NCBI GenBank assembly: GCA_051867925.1
Contig: JBJDZI010000087.1
Span: 1-43,146, forward strand
Reading direction: 5' to 3'
DNA length: 43,146 nucleotides
From: CAKSQF01 sp051867925
Lineage (GTDB): Bacteria > Bacillota > Clostridia > Oscillospirales > CAG-272
This document shows, piece by piece, positions 1 to 7,416 of this stretch (positions are counted from its first letter, which is position 1; each line of letters opens with the position of its first letter). The notes below the pieces were generated by a model that did no database searches, was not told where the DNA came from, and saw only the letters and a program-made list of their open reading frames with translations. The translations under genes were made by a program, and so were the position numbers.

Positions 1-170
1 GAAACCATCTCAAACGCCGAAGTTTTCGCCCTCCTCTCGAGCTCTCCACCCATTTTATTGGCTGACGGCTTTCTAAATTTAAGTTTATCGACAGACTTCG
101 GGCGGCAAATCCTTGCCGCCCTTTACAGAAGTTGTTGGAGGTTTGGAACCTTCTTTTAAGAAGGTTCCAA
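1..170 (+). repeat. Right half of MITE-like repeat plus hairpins
   Basis: This gene-free stretch carries pieces of the dispersed repeat family. Positions 1-28 hold the conserved loop and right arm of the 19-nt-loop hairpin, cut by the window edge. Positions 58-99 match the AT-rich arm (TTGGCTGACGGCTTTC and onward to TTTATCGACAGACTT). Positions 100-121 are the palindrome GGGCGGCAA-atcc-TTGCCGCCC, and 145-168 is the hairpin GGAACCTTCTT-tt-AAGAAGGTTCC. The last hairpin lies just past the stop codon of the minus-strand gene ending at 176 and could serve as its terminator. Confidence 0.75.
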
Positions 171-175
171 AAAAT

Positions 176-562
176 TCAATAGCGATACCGACGGCGGCGG
201 CGTTTTTGGGGGATCAGCCACGCTACCACACCTGCGACTGCGCCCATGCTGAGATAGATCAGCGCCCGCACGAAAAATCCGTCGAAGCCGCCCAGCGTCA
301 GCGAGACGGTCAGCGGAAGCAGAGCATAGAGTGCCGCAGAAAGCAAAATTCCCGCAAGCGGTGCGCCTCCTCTTCCCTGCAACAGTCCGCAGATCGCCGC
401 TCCGATCACCAACGCGGCGTAACTGAATGCCACGAGCAACGGTGTGGGGTCTGCCATCCGCAGAGCCATCAGCGCGCCGATCACCAGCATCGCAAGTCCC
501 GCGCCGATTCCCACCAGCGCACTGCGCAGTGCCTCCAAAATGTCCCTTCGTTCCATCTTCAT
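176..562 (-). CDS. Small four-helix membrane protein (TIGR04086-like)
   Basis: This predicted integral membrane protein of 128 residues has four hydrophobic segments (about residues 13-34, 42-62, 67-88 and 96-116) and a strongly basic tail (KRRRRRYRY). Length, helix number and glycine-rich helices resemble the TIGR04086 family of Firmicutes membrane proteins, whose function is unknown; the match is from memory, so the family call is moderate. A Shine-Dalgarno run GGAAAGGA lies 3 nt before the first ATG and 9 nt before a second ATG at 556, so the true start may be two codons later. It follows ytvI on the same strand after a 72-nt gap, so the two may be co-transcribed. A stable hairpin follows the stop codon. 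Confidence 0.7.
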   Translation of the reverse strand: MKMERRDILEALRSALVGIGAGLAMLVIGALMALRMADPTPLLVAFSYAALVIGAAICGLLQGRGGAPLAGILLSAALYALLPLTVSLTLGGFDGFFVRALIYLSMGAVAGVVAWLIPQKRRRRRYRY

Positions 563-634
563 CCGTCCTTTCCTTGTAATCGATACGGTCTACTATATGC
601 GAACGAAGGAGTGTCTATGCTGACTGCAAACGGG

Positions 635-1708
635 TTACAAATCATTCTCTTTGACCCATTGCCGGCGGCTGTCCAAAAGCCCGCGGATCAGGATCGCCGC
701 AACCGGCGCGATGAACAACCCCCAGACTCCCATCAGCCGAAAGCCTGCCCAAACCGCCGCCAGCGCCGCCAAGGGATGCAATCCCAAATTTGCTCCCACG
801 ATCCGAGGCTCCAGAAACTGGCGGAGCAAAGTCACCAAAAGCCAGATCACCAGTAGCGCGATCCCACGCCCGAGATCGCCCGAAATCACCTCCAAGATGC
901 CCCAGGGAATCAGTACCGTCCCCACACCGATGGCGGGCAGAGCGTCCAGAAGCGCGATCAGAAATGCCAGCGTAATAGTATAACGTACCCGCAAAAGGAG
1001 AAAGGCGATCAGGAGTTCCCCGAAGGTGATTGCCAATAGGATCAGATATGCCCGCAGGTAGGAGACTGTGGTGGAAAACAGCCGATAGCGAAGTCCGCCC
1101 AGCTTTTGCACGGCGCGTCTCGGCAGGAGCGAGGACAGATAGCGGCTCACCCGCTCAAAATCAGTGATGAGATAATACGCCGCCATCAGAAAGATCAGCG
1201 TCACGAACAGACCGCCGGGGAGGCTCATCAGCAGTTGCCCCGCCCAAGCGGTGACTTTTGCCGAGAGCGCACCCAGCCCTTCCTTGAAAAGATTGCCGAA
1301 AAACTCGCTCCGATCCTCCTCGGGGAGTACCTTCAGCAGAGGAATCTTCTCGTGCAGACGTTCGGTGATGGCTCCCGCCTTTTCGGAAAGCCCCTCCGCT
1401 GCCTGCGCCAGACTGTCAGAAAGCGCGGGCAGTTCGGTGGCAAGCCGCGCGCCGAAGAAGACCAACAGTCCTCCGCCCGCCAGCAGGGTGAAGGTCAGAA
1501 GCAGAATCCCCGCCGCCTTTGCCGAAAGTCCGGTGACCGCAGACAGTTTGCTGACGGCAGGCTGCAAAAGGAGTGCCAACAGCCACGCCAGCGCAAAAGG
1601 AAAAAGAATCCGCAACAGCAAGATCCCCGCCACAGTCAGCAGAATCCCCACGATGCAATAAAACAGTTGTCGCTGATGGCGGTGGTAGCGGGCATCCTGA
1701 TCTTCCAT
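635..1708 (-). CDS. ytvI: Sporulation membrane protein YtvI (AI-2E transporter family)
   Basis: A polytopic membrane protein of 357 residues in the AI-2E family transporter (PF01594) fold, close to the YtvI subgroup found in spore formers. Two N-terminal helices are followed by a soluble stretch rich in acidic residues (about 100-150), then further helices, ending with the LLRQFLEPRIVG motif and the VWGLFIAPVAAIL helix that mark the family. The start at 1708 is chosen because GGAGGAG lies 5 nt upstream; the longer in-frame reading adds 25 residues lacking such a site. In the family the role is thought to be transport or membrane function in sporulation, with unknown substrate. A pair of 18-nt direct repeats and a sigma-E-like motif precede it. 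Confidence 0.85.
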   Translation of the reverse strand: MEDQDARYHRHQRQLFYCIVGILLTVAGILLLRILFPFALAWLLALLLQPAVSKLSAVTGLSAKAAGILLLTFTLLAGGGLLVFFGARLATELPALSDSLAQAAEGLSEKAGAITERLHEKIPLLKVLPEEDRSEFFGNLFKEGLGALSAKVTAWAGQLLMSLPGGLFVTLIFLMAAYYLITDFERVSRYLSSLLPRRAVQKLGGLRYRLFSTTVSYLRAYLILLAITFGELLIAFLLLRVRYTITLAFLIALLDALPAIGVGTVLIPWGILEVISGDLGRGIALLVIWLLVTLLRQFLEPRIVGANLGLHPLAALAAVWAGFRLMGVWGLFIAPVAAILIRGLLDSRRQWVKENDL

Positions 1709-1722
1709 ATCGGCTCCTCCGT

Positions 1723-1763
1723 AAGTGAATGATTGTGTTTTTGGAAAGTGAATGATTTTGTTT
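1723..1763. repeat. Direct repeat pair upstream of ytvI
   Basis: AAGTGAATGATTGTGTTT (1723-1740) and AAGTGAATGATTTTGTTT (1746-1763) differ at one base and are offset by 23 bp, about two helical turns. They lie between a possible -10 element and the ytvI ribosome binding site. The spacing suits a dimeric or tandem protein-binding site, or it may be a recent short duplication; the sequence alone does not decide. Confidence 0.6.
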
Positions 1764-1792
1764 AGTGTATGCGCCGTCAGCACGGATCATAC
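1764..1792 (-). promoter_or_regulatory. Possible sigma-E-like promoter for ytvI
   Basis: On the minus strand CATACACT (1771-1764) agrees with the sporulation sigma-E -10 consensus CATACANT. GTATGAT (1792-1786), 14 nt upstream, is a loose match to the -35 element. A sporulation promoter would fit the YtvI family, but the -35 match is weak and such motifs occur by chance. Confidence 0.3.
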
Positions 1793-1921
1793 CGCCACCT
1801 GCGGATGCCCATGCCATAGAATCGAAAATTCATTGAGTAATTTACACCGTTATTCCGATTGCATAATTGGCTTTGATCACTTACTCCTGCCACAGAATTC
1901 CCGAATTTACAGAAAATTCAC

Positions 1922-1950
1922 TTGACTTTTACAAATTTTCGGCTTATAAT
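1922..1950 (+). promoter_or_regulatory. Sigma-A promoter of the flavoprotein gene
   Basis: TTGACT (1922-1927) and TATAAT (1945-1950) are separated by 17 nt, nearly the full consensus. Transcription would start near 1957, giving a short leader before AAGGAGG (1971-1977) and the ATG at 1985. Confidence 0.85.
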
Positions 1951-1984
1951 GTATCTGTACGCGCTAATACAAGGAGGATCGACT

Positions 1985-3220
1985 ATGGACCGTTTGCAGA
2001 TCGCCGTCATCGGCGGCGGTGCGGCAGGCATGATGGCAGCGGGAAAAGCCGCAGAGCTTGGTGCCGATGTCACCCTCTTTGAAAAGAACGATCGGATGGG
2101 CAAGAAACTGTATATCACCGGCAAAGGTCGCTGTAACGTGACCAACGCCTGCTCGGTCAACGATTTTCTGGCAAACGTCCCCCAAAATCCCCGCTTCCTC
2201 TACGGTGCCGCCGCAAGATTCACCCCTACCGACACGATGGAATTTTTCGAAAGCTTGGGCGTGCCGCTGAAGGTGGAGCGCGGCAACCGCGTGTTCCCGA
2301 TTTCCGACCACAGCAGTGACATTGTTAACGCGCTGGTGCGGTACATGAAAGAGAACGGCGTAACGGTCAAAAACGAAAAAGTCACCGCCATCCGTGCTGC
2401 AAAGGAAGGCTACACGGTCGAAACCTCCCGCGGGTGTTATCCTTTTCATCGGGTGATCATTGCCACCGGCGGGCTTTCCTACCCCACCACCGGCTCGGAC
2501 GGCGACGGCTATCGCTTCGCCAAAGAGCTGGGCATTGACGTGACCCCCCCCCGCCCTTCTCTGGTTCCACTGGAGACGAATGAGGCGTGGTGTCCCCTTC
2601 TGCAGGGGCTTGCGCTGAAAAACGTGGCACTGACCGCCATCGACACCCGCTCGGGCAAGGTGGTCTACCGCGATTTCGGCGAGATGCTGTTCACCCATTT
2701 CGGACTGTCGGGTCCCGTGGTGCTGTCCCTTTCGGCGCATCTGCTCGATTCTGCGCCCGGTCGCTATCGGCTGGAGATCGATCTCAAACCCGCGCTGGAC
2801 GATGCAACGCTGGACAAACGTTTGCTCTCCGATTTTGCCAAATACGCCAACAAGGACTTTGCCAACGCCCTCTCCGATCTGCTCCCCGCCAAGATGATCA
2901 GCGTCTTCGTGGGTCTTTGCGGCATACCGCCTCATCAGAAGGTTCATTCCATCACCAAAGCCCAGCGGGAACAGATCCTGCACCTCTTCAAGCACCTGAC
3001 CGTCACCGTGAAACGACCCCGCCCCATCTCCGAGGCGATCATCACCTCGGGCGGCGTCTCGGTAAAGGAACTCTCCCCCAAAACGATGGAGTCCAAAAAG
3101 CACCCCGGTCTCTACTTCGCCGGCGAGGTCATTGACCTGGACGCCTACACCGGCGGCTTCAATCTGCAGATCGCCTTCTGCACCGCCATCGCCGCCGCCC
3201 GTGCAGCTTCAGAGGAATAA
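1985..3220 (+). CDS. HI0933/BaiN-family NAD(P)/FAD-dependent oxidoreductase
   Basis: A flavoprotein of 411 residues of the HI0933/YhiN/BaiN family. The N-terminal Rossmann motif is GGGAAGMMAAG (residues 10-20), followed by FEKNDRMGKKLYITGKGRCN, the family signature around residues 34-53. The C-terminal FAD-binding part shows ITSGGVSVKEL, FAGEVIDLDAYTGGFNLQ and a terminal AIAAARAA helix. Most members have no assigned reaction; BaiN from bile-acid-metabolising Clostridia was proposed to act in 7-alpha-dehydroxylation, but no other bai gene is nearby, so that role should not be transferred. The start at 1985 has AAGGAGG 7 nt upstream; an upstream in-frame ATG at 1922 lies inside the promoter and is rejected. 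It appears to be a single-gene unit with its own promoter. Confidence 0.9.
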   Translation: MDRLQIAVIGGGAAGMMAAGKAAELGADVTLFEKNDRMGKKLYITGKGRCNVTNACSVNDFLANVPQNPRFLYGAAARFTPTDTMEFFESLGVPLKVERGNRVFPISDHSSDIVNALVRYMKENGVTVKNEKVTAIRAAKEGYTVETSRGCYPFHRVIIATGGLSYPTTGSDGDGYRFAKELGIDVTPPRPSLVPLETNEAWCPLLQGLALKNVALTAIDTRSGKVVYRDFGEMLFTHFGLSGPVVLSLSAHLLDSAPGRYRLEIDLKPALDDATLDKRLLSDFAKYANKDFANALSDLLPAKMISVFVGLCGIPPHQKVHSITKAQREQILHLFKHLTVTVKRPRPISEAIITSGGVSVKELSPKTMESKKHPGLYFAGEVIDLDAYTGGFNLQIAFCTAIAAARAASEE

Positions 3221-3235
3221 ATTAAAATGAAATCG

Positions 3236-3445
3236 AGACTCCGTCTCGAGCTTTGCCCGCTTTCTTGTAAGAAAGCGGGGCAAAGAACTTTTGGAAAATA
3301 GAATAGAAATTAGGTTAAAATAAATACGAGACTCCGTTTCGTGTTCTTTGGATCAAAGAATTTTATTAAAATTAGTTGTAAAAAATCTCTTTCCCCAAAA
3401 AGTTTTGGGAGGTTCGGAATCCTTTTCCAAAAGGGTTCCGAGAAA
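3236..3445 (+). repeat. Intergenic hairpin repeats before cmk
   Basis: Two members of the pyrimidine-arm hairpin family lie here. CCCGCTTTCTT-gt-AAGAAAGCGGG is at 3256-3279 and reappears almost unchanged at 17307-17330. CGGAATCCTTTT-cc-AAAAGGGTTCCG is at 3415-3440 and contains one G-T (wobble) pair. The phrase GAGACTCCGT occurs twice (about 3236 and 3330). The first hairpin follows the flavoprotein gene and may end its transcript. No clear promoter for cmk was found in the gap. Confidence 0.7.
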
Positions 3446-3467
3446 AAATATTTGGAAGGATAACAAA

Positions 3468-4133
3468 ATGATTCAGATTGCATTGGACGGCCCTTCCGGT
3501 GCCGGTAAAAGTACCCTCGCAAAGAACCTGGCTTCCCATCTGCAATATGTTTATGTGGATACCGGAGCACTCTATCGCTCCATCGGACTCTTCGTCCGTC
3601 GGAAAGACGTGGATCCCTCCGATCCCGAAGCGGTTGCCGCTCTGCTCCCCGAAATTCAGTTGGAGCTTACTTATCAGGACGGCGCGCAGCACGTTCTCCT
3701 CTGCAAAGAGGACGTGAGCGGCTTGATCCGCACCCCCGAGATATCCCTGTACGCCTCCAAGGTCTCCGCCATCCCCGCGGTGCGCGCTTTCCTGCTCTCC
3801 GCTCAAAAGGAGATCGCCGAGCACAACAACGTGATCATGGACGGCAGAGACATCGGCACCGTGATCCTGCCAAACGCCGACGTGAAGATCTTTCTGGTCT
3901 GCTCCCCCGAGGCAAAAGCCCGCAGACGCTTTGAAGAACTGCTGCAAAAGGGCGTTGAAACGACTTACGAAGAAGTGCTTGCCTCCATGATCGAGCGAGA
4001 CCGCGCTGACTCCACCCGAGCCGCTTCGCCGCTGATCAAGGCGGCAGATGCCATAGAACTGAATAATTCCGACATGGAACCCGAAGAAACCTTCGCGGCT
4101 GCGCTGAATATCATCAAGGAGAGACTGTCATGA
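3468..4133 (+). CDS. cmk: Cytidylate kinase
   Basis: Phosphorylates CMP and dCMP with ATP to the diphosphates, feeding RNA, DNA and phospholipid (CDP) synthesis in the cytoplasm. The protein of 221 residues begins MIQIALDGPSGAGKST, with the P-loop GPSGAGKS at residues 8-15. DTGALYRSIG, the CMP-binding MDGRDIGTVILPNADVKIFL and RRRFEELLQKG follow in the usual order for the family. The start at 3468 has GGAAGGA 7 nt upstream; an in-frame ATG 40 codons earlier has no counterpart in the family. The stop overlaps the plsC start (ATGA), so cmk leads the operon cmk-plsC-ispH::rpsA, an order familiar in Clostridia. Confidence 0.95.
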   Translation: MIQIALDGPSGAGKSTLAKNLASHLQYVYVDTGALYRSIGLFVRRKDVDPSDPEAVAALLPEIQLELTYQDGAQHVLLCKEDVSGLIRTPEISLYASKVSAIPAVRAFLLSAQKEIAEHNNVIMDGRDIGTVILPNADVKIFLVCSPEAKARRRFEELLQKGVETTYEEVLASMIERDRADSTRAASPLIKAADAIELNNSDMEPEETFAAALNIIKERLS

Positions 4134-4786
4134 GCTTTTATTCCGTAGCACACACTTGTTTAGGCGGATTTTTCCGTCTGATCTATCGCGTCAAGATCAC
4201 GGGACGGGAAAACGAACCCACTGAGGGTCCCGTCGTGGTCTGCGCCAACCATCTGTCCGATCACGACGTCATCGTTTTGGGCGCATCCATGAAGCGACAA
4301 GTGCGCTACTTTGCCAAGGCGGAGCTGTTCAAGGTTCCCGTGCTGAAGCATCTGGTCAAAGCACTGGGCGCATTCCCGGTCGATCGCAAGGTTGCCGCCA
4401 ACGCCGCCGCGTCCATCAAAAACACACTTAACCTGTTGGAGCAGGGCGAGATGGTAGGACTTTATCCGCAGGGCACCCGCCACCCCGGCGTTGACCCCCG
4501 CACCACCCCCGTGAAGGGTGGGATCGGACTCATCGCCGCCCATTCCAAGGCAACCATCCTGCCTGTCTGCATCCACACCAAGACTTGGAAGATCAGATTC
4601 CTGCACCGCACTTATGTGAACATCGGCAAGCCCATTACCTACGAGGAATTGGGCTTTACCGGCGGCAAGGGAGCGGATTATCAGCGGGCTTCCGAATATA
4701 TTTTTCAAAAGATCACCGATATGATCCCCGAATCGGTCCCCGATCCCCGCAAAGTCCCCGCTACCGAGGTAAGCGATGGAGATTAA
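4130..4786 (+). CDS. plsC: 1-acyl-sn-glycerol-3-phosphate acyltransferase (PlsC family)
   Basis: Transfers an acyl chain to lysophosphatidic acid, making phosphatidic acid at the inner face of the membrane. The catalytic NHX4D motif reads NHLSDHD with H41 and D46. The third conserved block reads YPQGTR (residues 112-117) where most family members have (F/Y)PEGTR, so the usual Glu is Gln. The protein has 218 residues, a normal length. Its start overlaps the cmk stop by ATGA, and its last 11 nt overlap the start of ispH::rpsA, so translation is probably coupled across all three genes. Other acyl-acceptor substrates cannot be excluded. Confidence 0.92.
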   Translation: MSFYSVAHTCLGGFFRLIYRVKITGRENEPTEGPVVVCANHLSDHDVIVLGASMKRQVRYFAKAELFKVPVLKHLVKALGAFPVDRKVAANAAASIKNTLNLLEQGEMVGLYPQGTRHPGVDPRTTPVKGGIGLIAAHSKATILPVCIHTKTWKIRFLHRTYVNIGKPITYEELGFTGGKGADYQRASEYIFQKITDMIPESVPDPRKVPATEVSDGD

Positions 4787-6725
4787 AGTCGCTCGCTACG
4801 CCGGATTTTGTTTCGGGGTGCAACGGGCGGTGGACGCGGTACAGGCTCTGATCAACGAAGGCACTCCCGGTCGCCGCATCTGTACGCTGGGGATGCTGAT
4901 CCACAATCCCCATGTGGTGGAGCGGCTGGAAACGGCAGGCGTGGCGGTTCTTTCGGAAGATGCCGTCTTCGAGGTTGCCGCTTCCGCTACCGAGGACAGT
5001 CCCGTGGTCATCGTGATCCGCGCCCACGGTACGCGGCGGGTGATCATGGATCGGCTTGCCGAGATGGCAGCGCGCAATCCTTCCCTTTCGGTGCTGGACT
5101 GCACCTGTCCCTTCGTCAAGAAGATCCACACCATCGTGGGCAGAGAAACCTCACCCGACAACACTCTGGTGGTCTCGGGCGATCCGACTCACCCCGAAGT
5201 GCGCGGGATCGTCAGCTACGCCAAGGGCGAAGCAGTGGTTATTCCCTCCGTAGAAGAGGTGAATTTGTGCAATTTCGCTAATAAAAGTTGCATAATCGTG
5301 GCTCAAACGACTCAAAAATTGGCGGAATGGAACAAATGTCAAGTTTTTTTCAAAAACCACTGTACAAATCCGATTTTTTTTGATACAATATGTAAAGCGA
5401 CTGAAAATCGCCAGACTGAAGCAGAACAACTCTCCAAAGAGGTGGATCTGATGGTAGTCATCGGCGGCAGAGAGTCCTCCAACACGCGGGCGCTCTGCAC
5501 CGTAGCGCGAAAAAATCTCGTAAATACCGTCCTGATCGAGGACGCATCCGAGCTGGATCCCGAAACCGTTGGGGCGGCTCAAATCATTGGTATTACCGCA
5601 GGCGCATCGACGCCGGGCGATATAATAGAGGAGGTAAAAAAAACTATGAGCGAAATCATCGAAAGCACCGAAAATTTTGAAACTCTGCTTGAAGGCTCAC
5701 TCAAAACTTTAAATACAGGAGACATCGTCAAGGGTATCATCACGTCCATTTCGTCCACCGAAGTGCATGTTGACCTTTCCGCCAACGTAACGGGTATCAT
5801 CCCCGCCGAAGAGCTGGCAGGCTCCGAATTTAAGGTAGGCGACGAGATCGAGGCGTTCGTTGTCCGCGTCAGCGACATCGAGGGCGTTGCAGGTCTGTCC
5901 CGCAAGCGCATTGAGCGCATCGGCGATTGGAAGAAGATCGTCGAAGCTGCCGAGACCGGTGAGGTTCTCGAAGGCAAGGTTACCGAGGTCATCAAGGGCG
6001 GCGTTATGCTTGCCATTGGCGCGGTAAAGGTATTCGTTCCCGCATCTCAGACCGGCGTTCCTAAGGACGGCGATATGAAGGCTCTGGTAGGTACTACGCA
6101 GAAGTGTGTCATCATCGAGATCAGCGAGGGCAGAAACCGTGCAGTTGCTTCCATCAAGACCGTTCTCCGCAAGGAGCGCAAGGAAGCAATCGCCAAGTTC
6201 TGGGAGACCCTTGAGGTTGGTCAGCAGTTTACCGGTGCCGTGAAATCTCTGACTTCCTACGGCGCATTCGTAGACCTGGGTGGCGTAGACGGCATGGTAC
6301 ATATCACCGAGCTGTCTTGGGGTCACATCAAGAACCCCGCTGAGGTCGTTTCCGTCGGCGACACCCTGACCGTATTCGTGAAGGGCTTCGACGCTGAGAA
6401 GAAGCGCATTTCTCTGGGCTACAAGACCGAGGAGACCAATCCTTGGAACATCTTCATGAGCAAGTACTCCGTAGGCGACGTTGCATCTGTGAAGATCGTC
6501 AACCTGACTCCCTTCGGCGCATTTGCAGAGATCGTTCCCGACGTGGACGGTCTGATCCACATTTCTCAGCTGGCTGACAAGAGAGTCGGCGCGCCTTCCG
6601 AAGTTGTTTCCGTAGGCGATGTAGTGAACGCCAAGATCATCGGCATCGACGAAGAGAAGCAGAAGGTTTCTCTCTCCATCCGCGCTCTCACCGAGGACGT
6701 TGAAGAAGAGGACGACGCTGAATAA
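4776..6725 (+). CDS. ispH: IspH fused to ribosomal protein S1
   Basis: Fusion of 649 residues. Residues 1-285 are IspH (LytB), the [4Fe-4S] enzyme that reduces HMBPP to IPP and DMAPP in the MEP isoprenoid pathway; likely cluster cysteines are C12 (FCFG), C111 (CTCPFV) and C206 (TICKATENRQ), with HPEV at 139-142. Residues 313-636 hold four S1 RNA-binding domains (about 313-378, 394-463, 480-549, 564-636), ending in an acidic tail (EEEDDAE). The third and fourth are the best conserved (SYGAFVDLGGVDGMVHI, PFGAFAEIVPDVDGLIHI). The fusion is well known in Clostridia. Within it, a promoter-like element and a strong ribosome binding site precede an in-frame ATG at 5646 (residue 291), exactly at the domain junction, so free S1 may also be made. 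Confidence 0.93.
   Translation: MEIKVARYAGFCFGVQRAVDAVQALINEGTPGRRICTLGMLIHNPHVVERLETAGVAVLSEDAVFEVAASATEDSPVVIVIRAHGTRRVIMDRLAEMAARNPSLSVLDCTCPFVKKIHTIVGRETSPDNTLVVSGDPTHPEVRGIVSYAKGEAVVIPSVEEVNLCNFANKSCIIVAQTTQKLAEWNKCQVFFKNHCTNPIFFDTICKATENRQTEAEQLSKEVDLMVVIGGRESSNTRALCTVARKNLVNTVLIEDASELDPETVGAAQIIGITAGASTPGDIIEEVKKTMSEIIESTENFETLLEGSLKTLNTGDIVKGIITSISSTEVHVDLSANVTGIIPAEELAGSEFKVGDEIEAFVVRVSDIEGVAGLSRKRIERIGDWKKIVEAAETGEVLEGKVTEVIKGGVMLAIGAVKVFVPASQTGVPKDGDMKALVGTTQKCVIIEISEGRNRAVASIKTVLRKERKEAIAKFWETLEVGQQFTGAVKSLTSYGAFVDLGGVDGMVHITELSWGHIKNPAEVVSVGDTLTVFVKGFDAEKKRISLGYKTEETNPWNIFMSKYSVGDVASVKIVNLTPFGAFAEIVPDVDGLIHISQLADKRVGAPSEVVSVGDVVNAKIIGIDEEKQKVSLSIRALTEDVEEEDDAE
5361..5389 (+). promoter_or_regulatory. 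Candidate internal promoter inside ispH
   Basis: TGTACA (5361-5366) and TACAAT (5384-5389) are 17 nt apart, and TGA directly before the latter gives an extended -10 (TGNTACAAT). It sits in a patch (about 5260-5410) that is visibly richer in A and T than the surrounding coding sequence, and 257 nt upstream of the internal S1 start. It would uncouple the abundant S1 protein from the cmk operon. Confidence 0.45.
5627..5648 (+). promoter_or_regulatory. Internal ribosome binding site and start for the S1 part
   Basis: AGAGGAGGT (5627-5635) precedes an in-frame ATG at 5646 by 10-11 nt. The ATG encodes residue 291 of the fusion, just after the last IspH motif (GASTPGDIIEEV) and before the first S1 domain. 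A protein started here would have 359 residues with four S1 domains, a normal size for a stand-alone Firmicutes S1-like protein. Confidence 0.55.
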
Positions 6726-6740
6726 GCGATTTTGGGAATT

Positions 6741-6765
6741 GAAGGAATCCTCCGAGGATTCCTTC
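6741..6765 (+). other. Perfect 10-bp stem-loop after ispH::rpsA
   Basis: GAAGGAATCC-tccga-GGATTCCTTC forms a perfect 10-bp stem with a 5-nt loop, 15 nt past the stop codon. It has no T tract, so it is probably not the terminator itself; it might protect the 3' end of the message. Confidence 0.6.
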
Positions 6766-6775
6766 AAGGACTGAT

Positions 6776-6810
6776 GAAAAGAGCGGCATATTTGTCGCTC
6801 TTTTTGTTTT
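6776..6810 (+). terminator. Rho-independent terminator of the cmk-plsC-ispH::rpsA operon
   Basis: AAAGAGCG (6778-6785) pairs with CGCTCTTT (6796-6803) around a 10-nt loop and runs straight into TTTTTGTTTTT. This is a typical intrinsic terminator. Confidence 0.85.
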
Positions 6811-6841
6811 TGGGAAAGGCGGCAATACCTGCGCACTCTCT

Positions 6842-6985
6842 CAAGTCGCACGCACAAACGCCCTCGGCTTGGTGTCGCTGAAGAATCCCACGGGCAGGTA
6901 CCACGACTGGTCGCGTGACAGTACACCCTTTTGAACAGATTACACCGAGGAGAGAGCAGAAACGGCTATACCCATGAGGGAAAAG
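6842..6985 (+). repeat. Long direct repeat, copy 1 (upstream of the SGNH protein gene)
   Basis: About 140 bp that visibly match 10739-10880 in the same orientation. Shared blocks include AAACGCC-TCGGCTTGGTG, GCTGAAGAATCCCACGGGC and ACACCCTTTTGA-CAGA, followed by a weaker match to CCCATG. Neither copy contains a credible gene. The copies enclose the secreted-protein gene and its promoter. Confidence 0.7.
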
Positions 6986-7416
6986 GTTGGGGGTAGCAGC
7001 AGCCGCTATGCGGCGGCTGCTGGGAGGAGAAACCGCAGGTTTCGCCTTCCTCGCGCAGTTCTTTGCGCCACTTTCTTTCTGTAAAATAGTGGAATCCCGA
7101 AACGGGCTTCATATTCCGCTCCCAAGGCGCAACAATTGAGTTTTTGTTTTACGATCATCGTTAGTCCGCTTGTGAGGGACGCAACAACCGCTCCGCGGTG
7201 GCTACGGGAAAACCATCTCAGACGTTGAAGTTTTTCCCCTTTCCTCCACGCCGGCTGCGGCGGCTCCTCCTTTCCTCTTTCCTTGGCTCGCCAGTTCTGA
7301 CCGAGGGAGGCTCGACAGTTCTGACCTTACCTCCGTGGGCAAAGGCAGTTCTCTTCCACCGCAGGGCGTTTTGTTGTGAAATCATTGCAGAAATTCGACA
7401 AATTTTCATCCACCTC
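6986..7416. other. Gene-free region with repeat modules
   Basis: No gene is supported between the S1 terminator and the next promoter. 6996-7022 is an inverted repeat around GCAGCAGCCGCTATGCGG; a related sequence lies inverted at about 17027-17054. About 7181-7210 (CCGCTCCGCGGTGGCTACGG) resembles an inverted copy at about 33750-33775. 7206-7238 is a copy of the conserved-loop hairpin (CCATCTCAGACGTTGAAG). GGCTCG-CAGTTCTGACC occurs twice around 7280-7325. Confidence 0.6.

Noticed and set aside
1985..3220. Bile-acid operon membership for the BaiN-like flavoprotein
   Set aside because: It is a single gene with its own promoter, and no other bai gene is nearby; the family is widespread in bacteria that do not act on bile acids.
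6974..7084. Short frame starting at the ATG near 6974
   Set aside because: No Shine-Dalgarno sequence; it consists of repeat-module sequence with an Arg/Ala-rich product.
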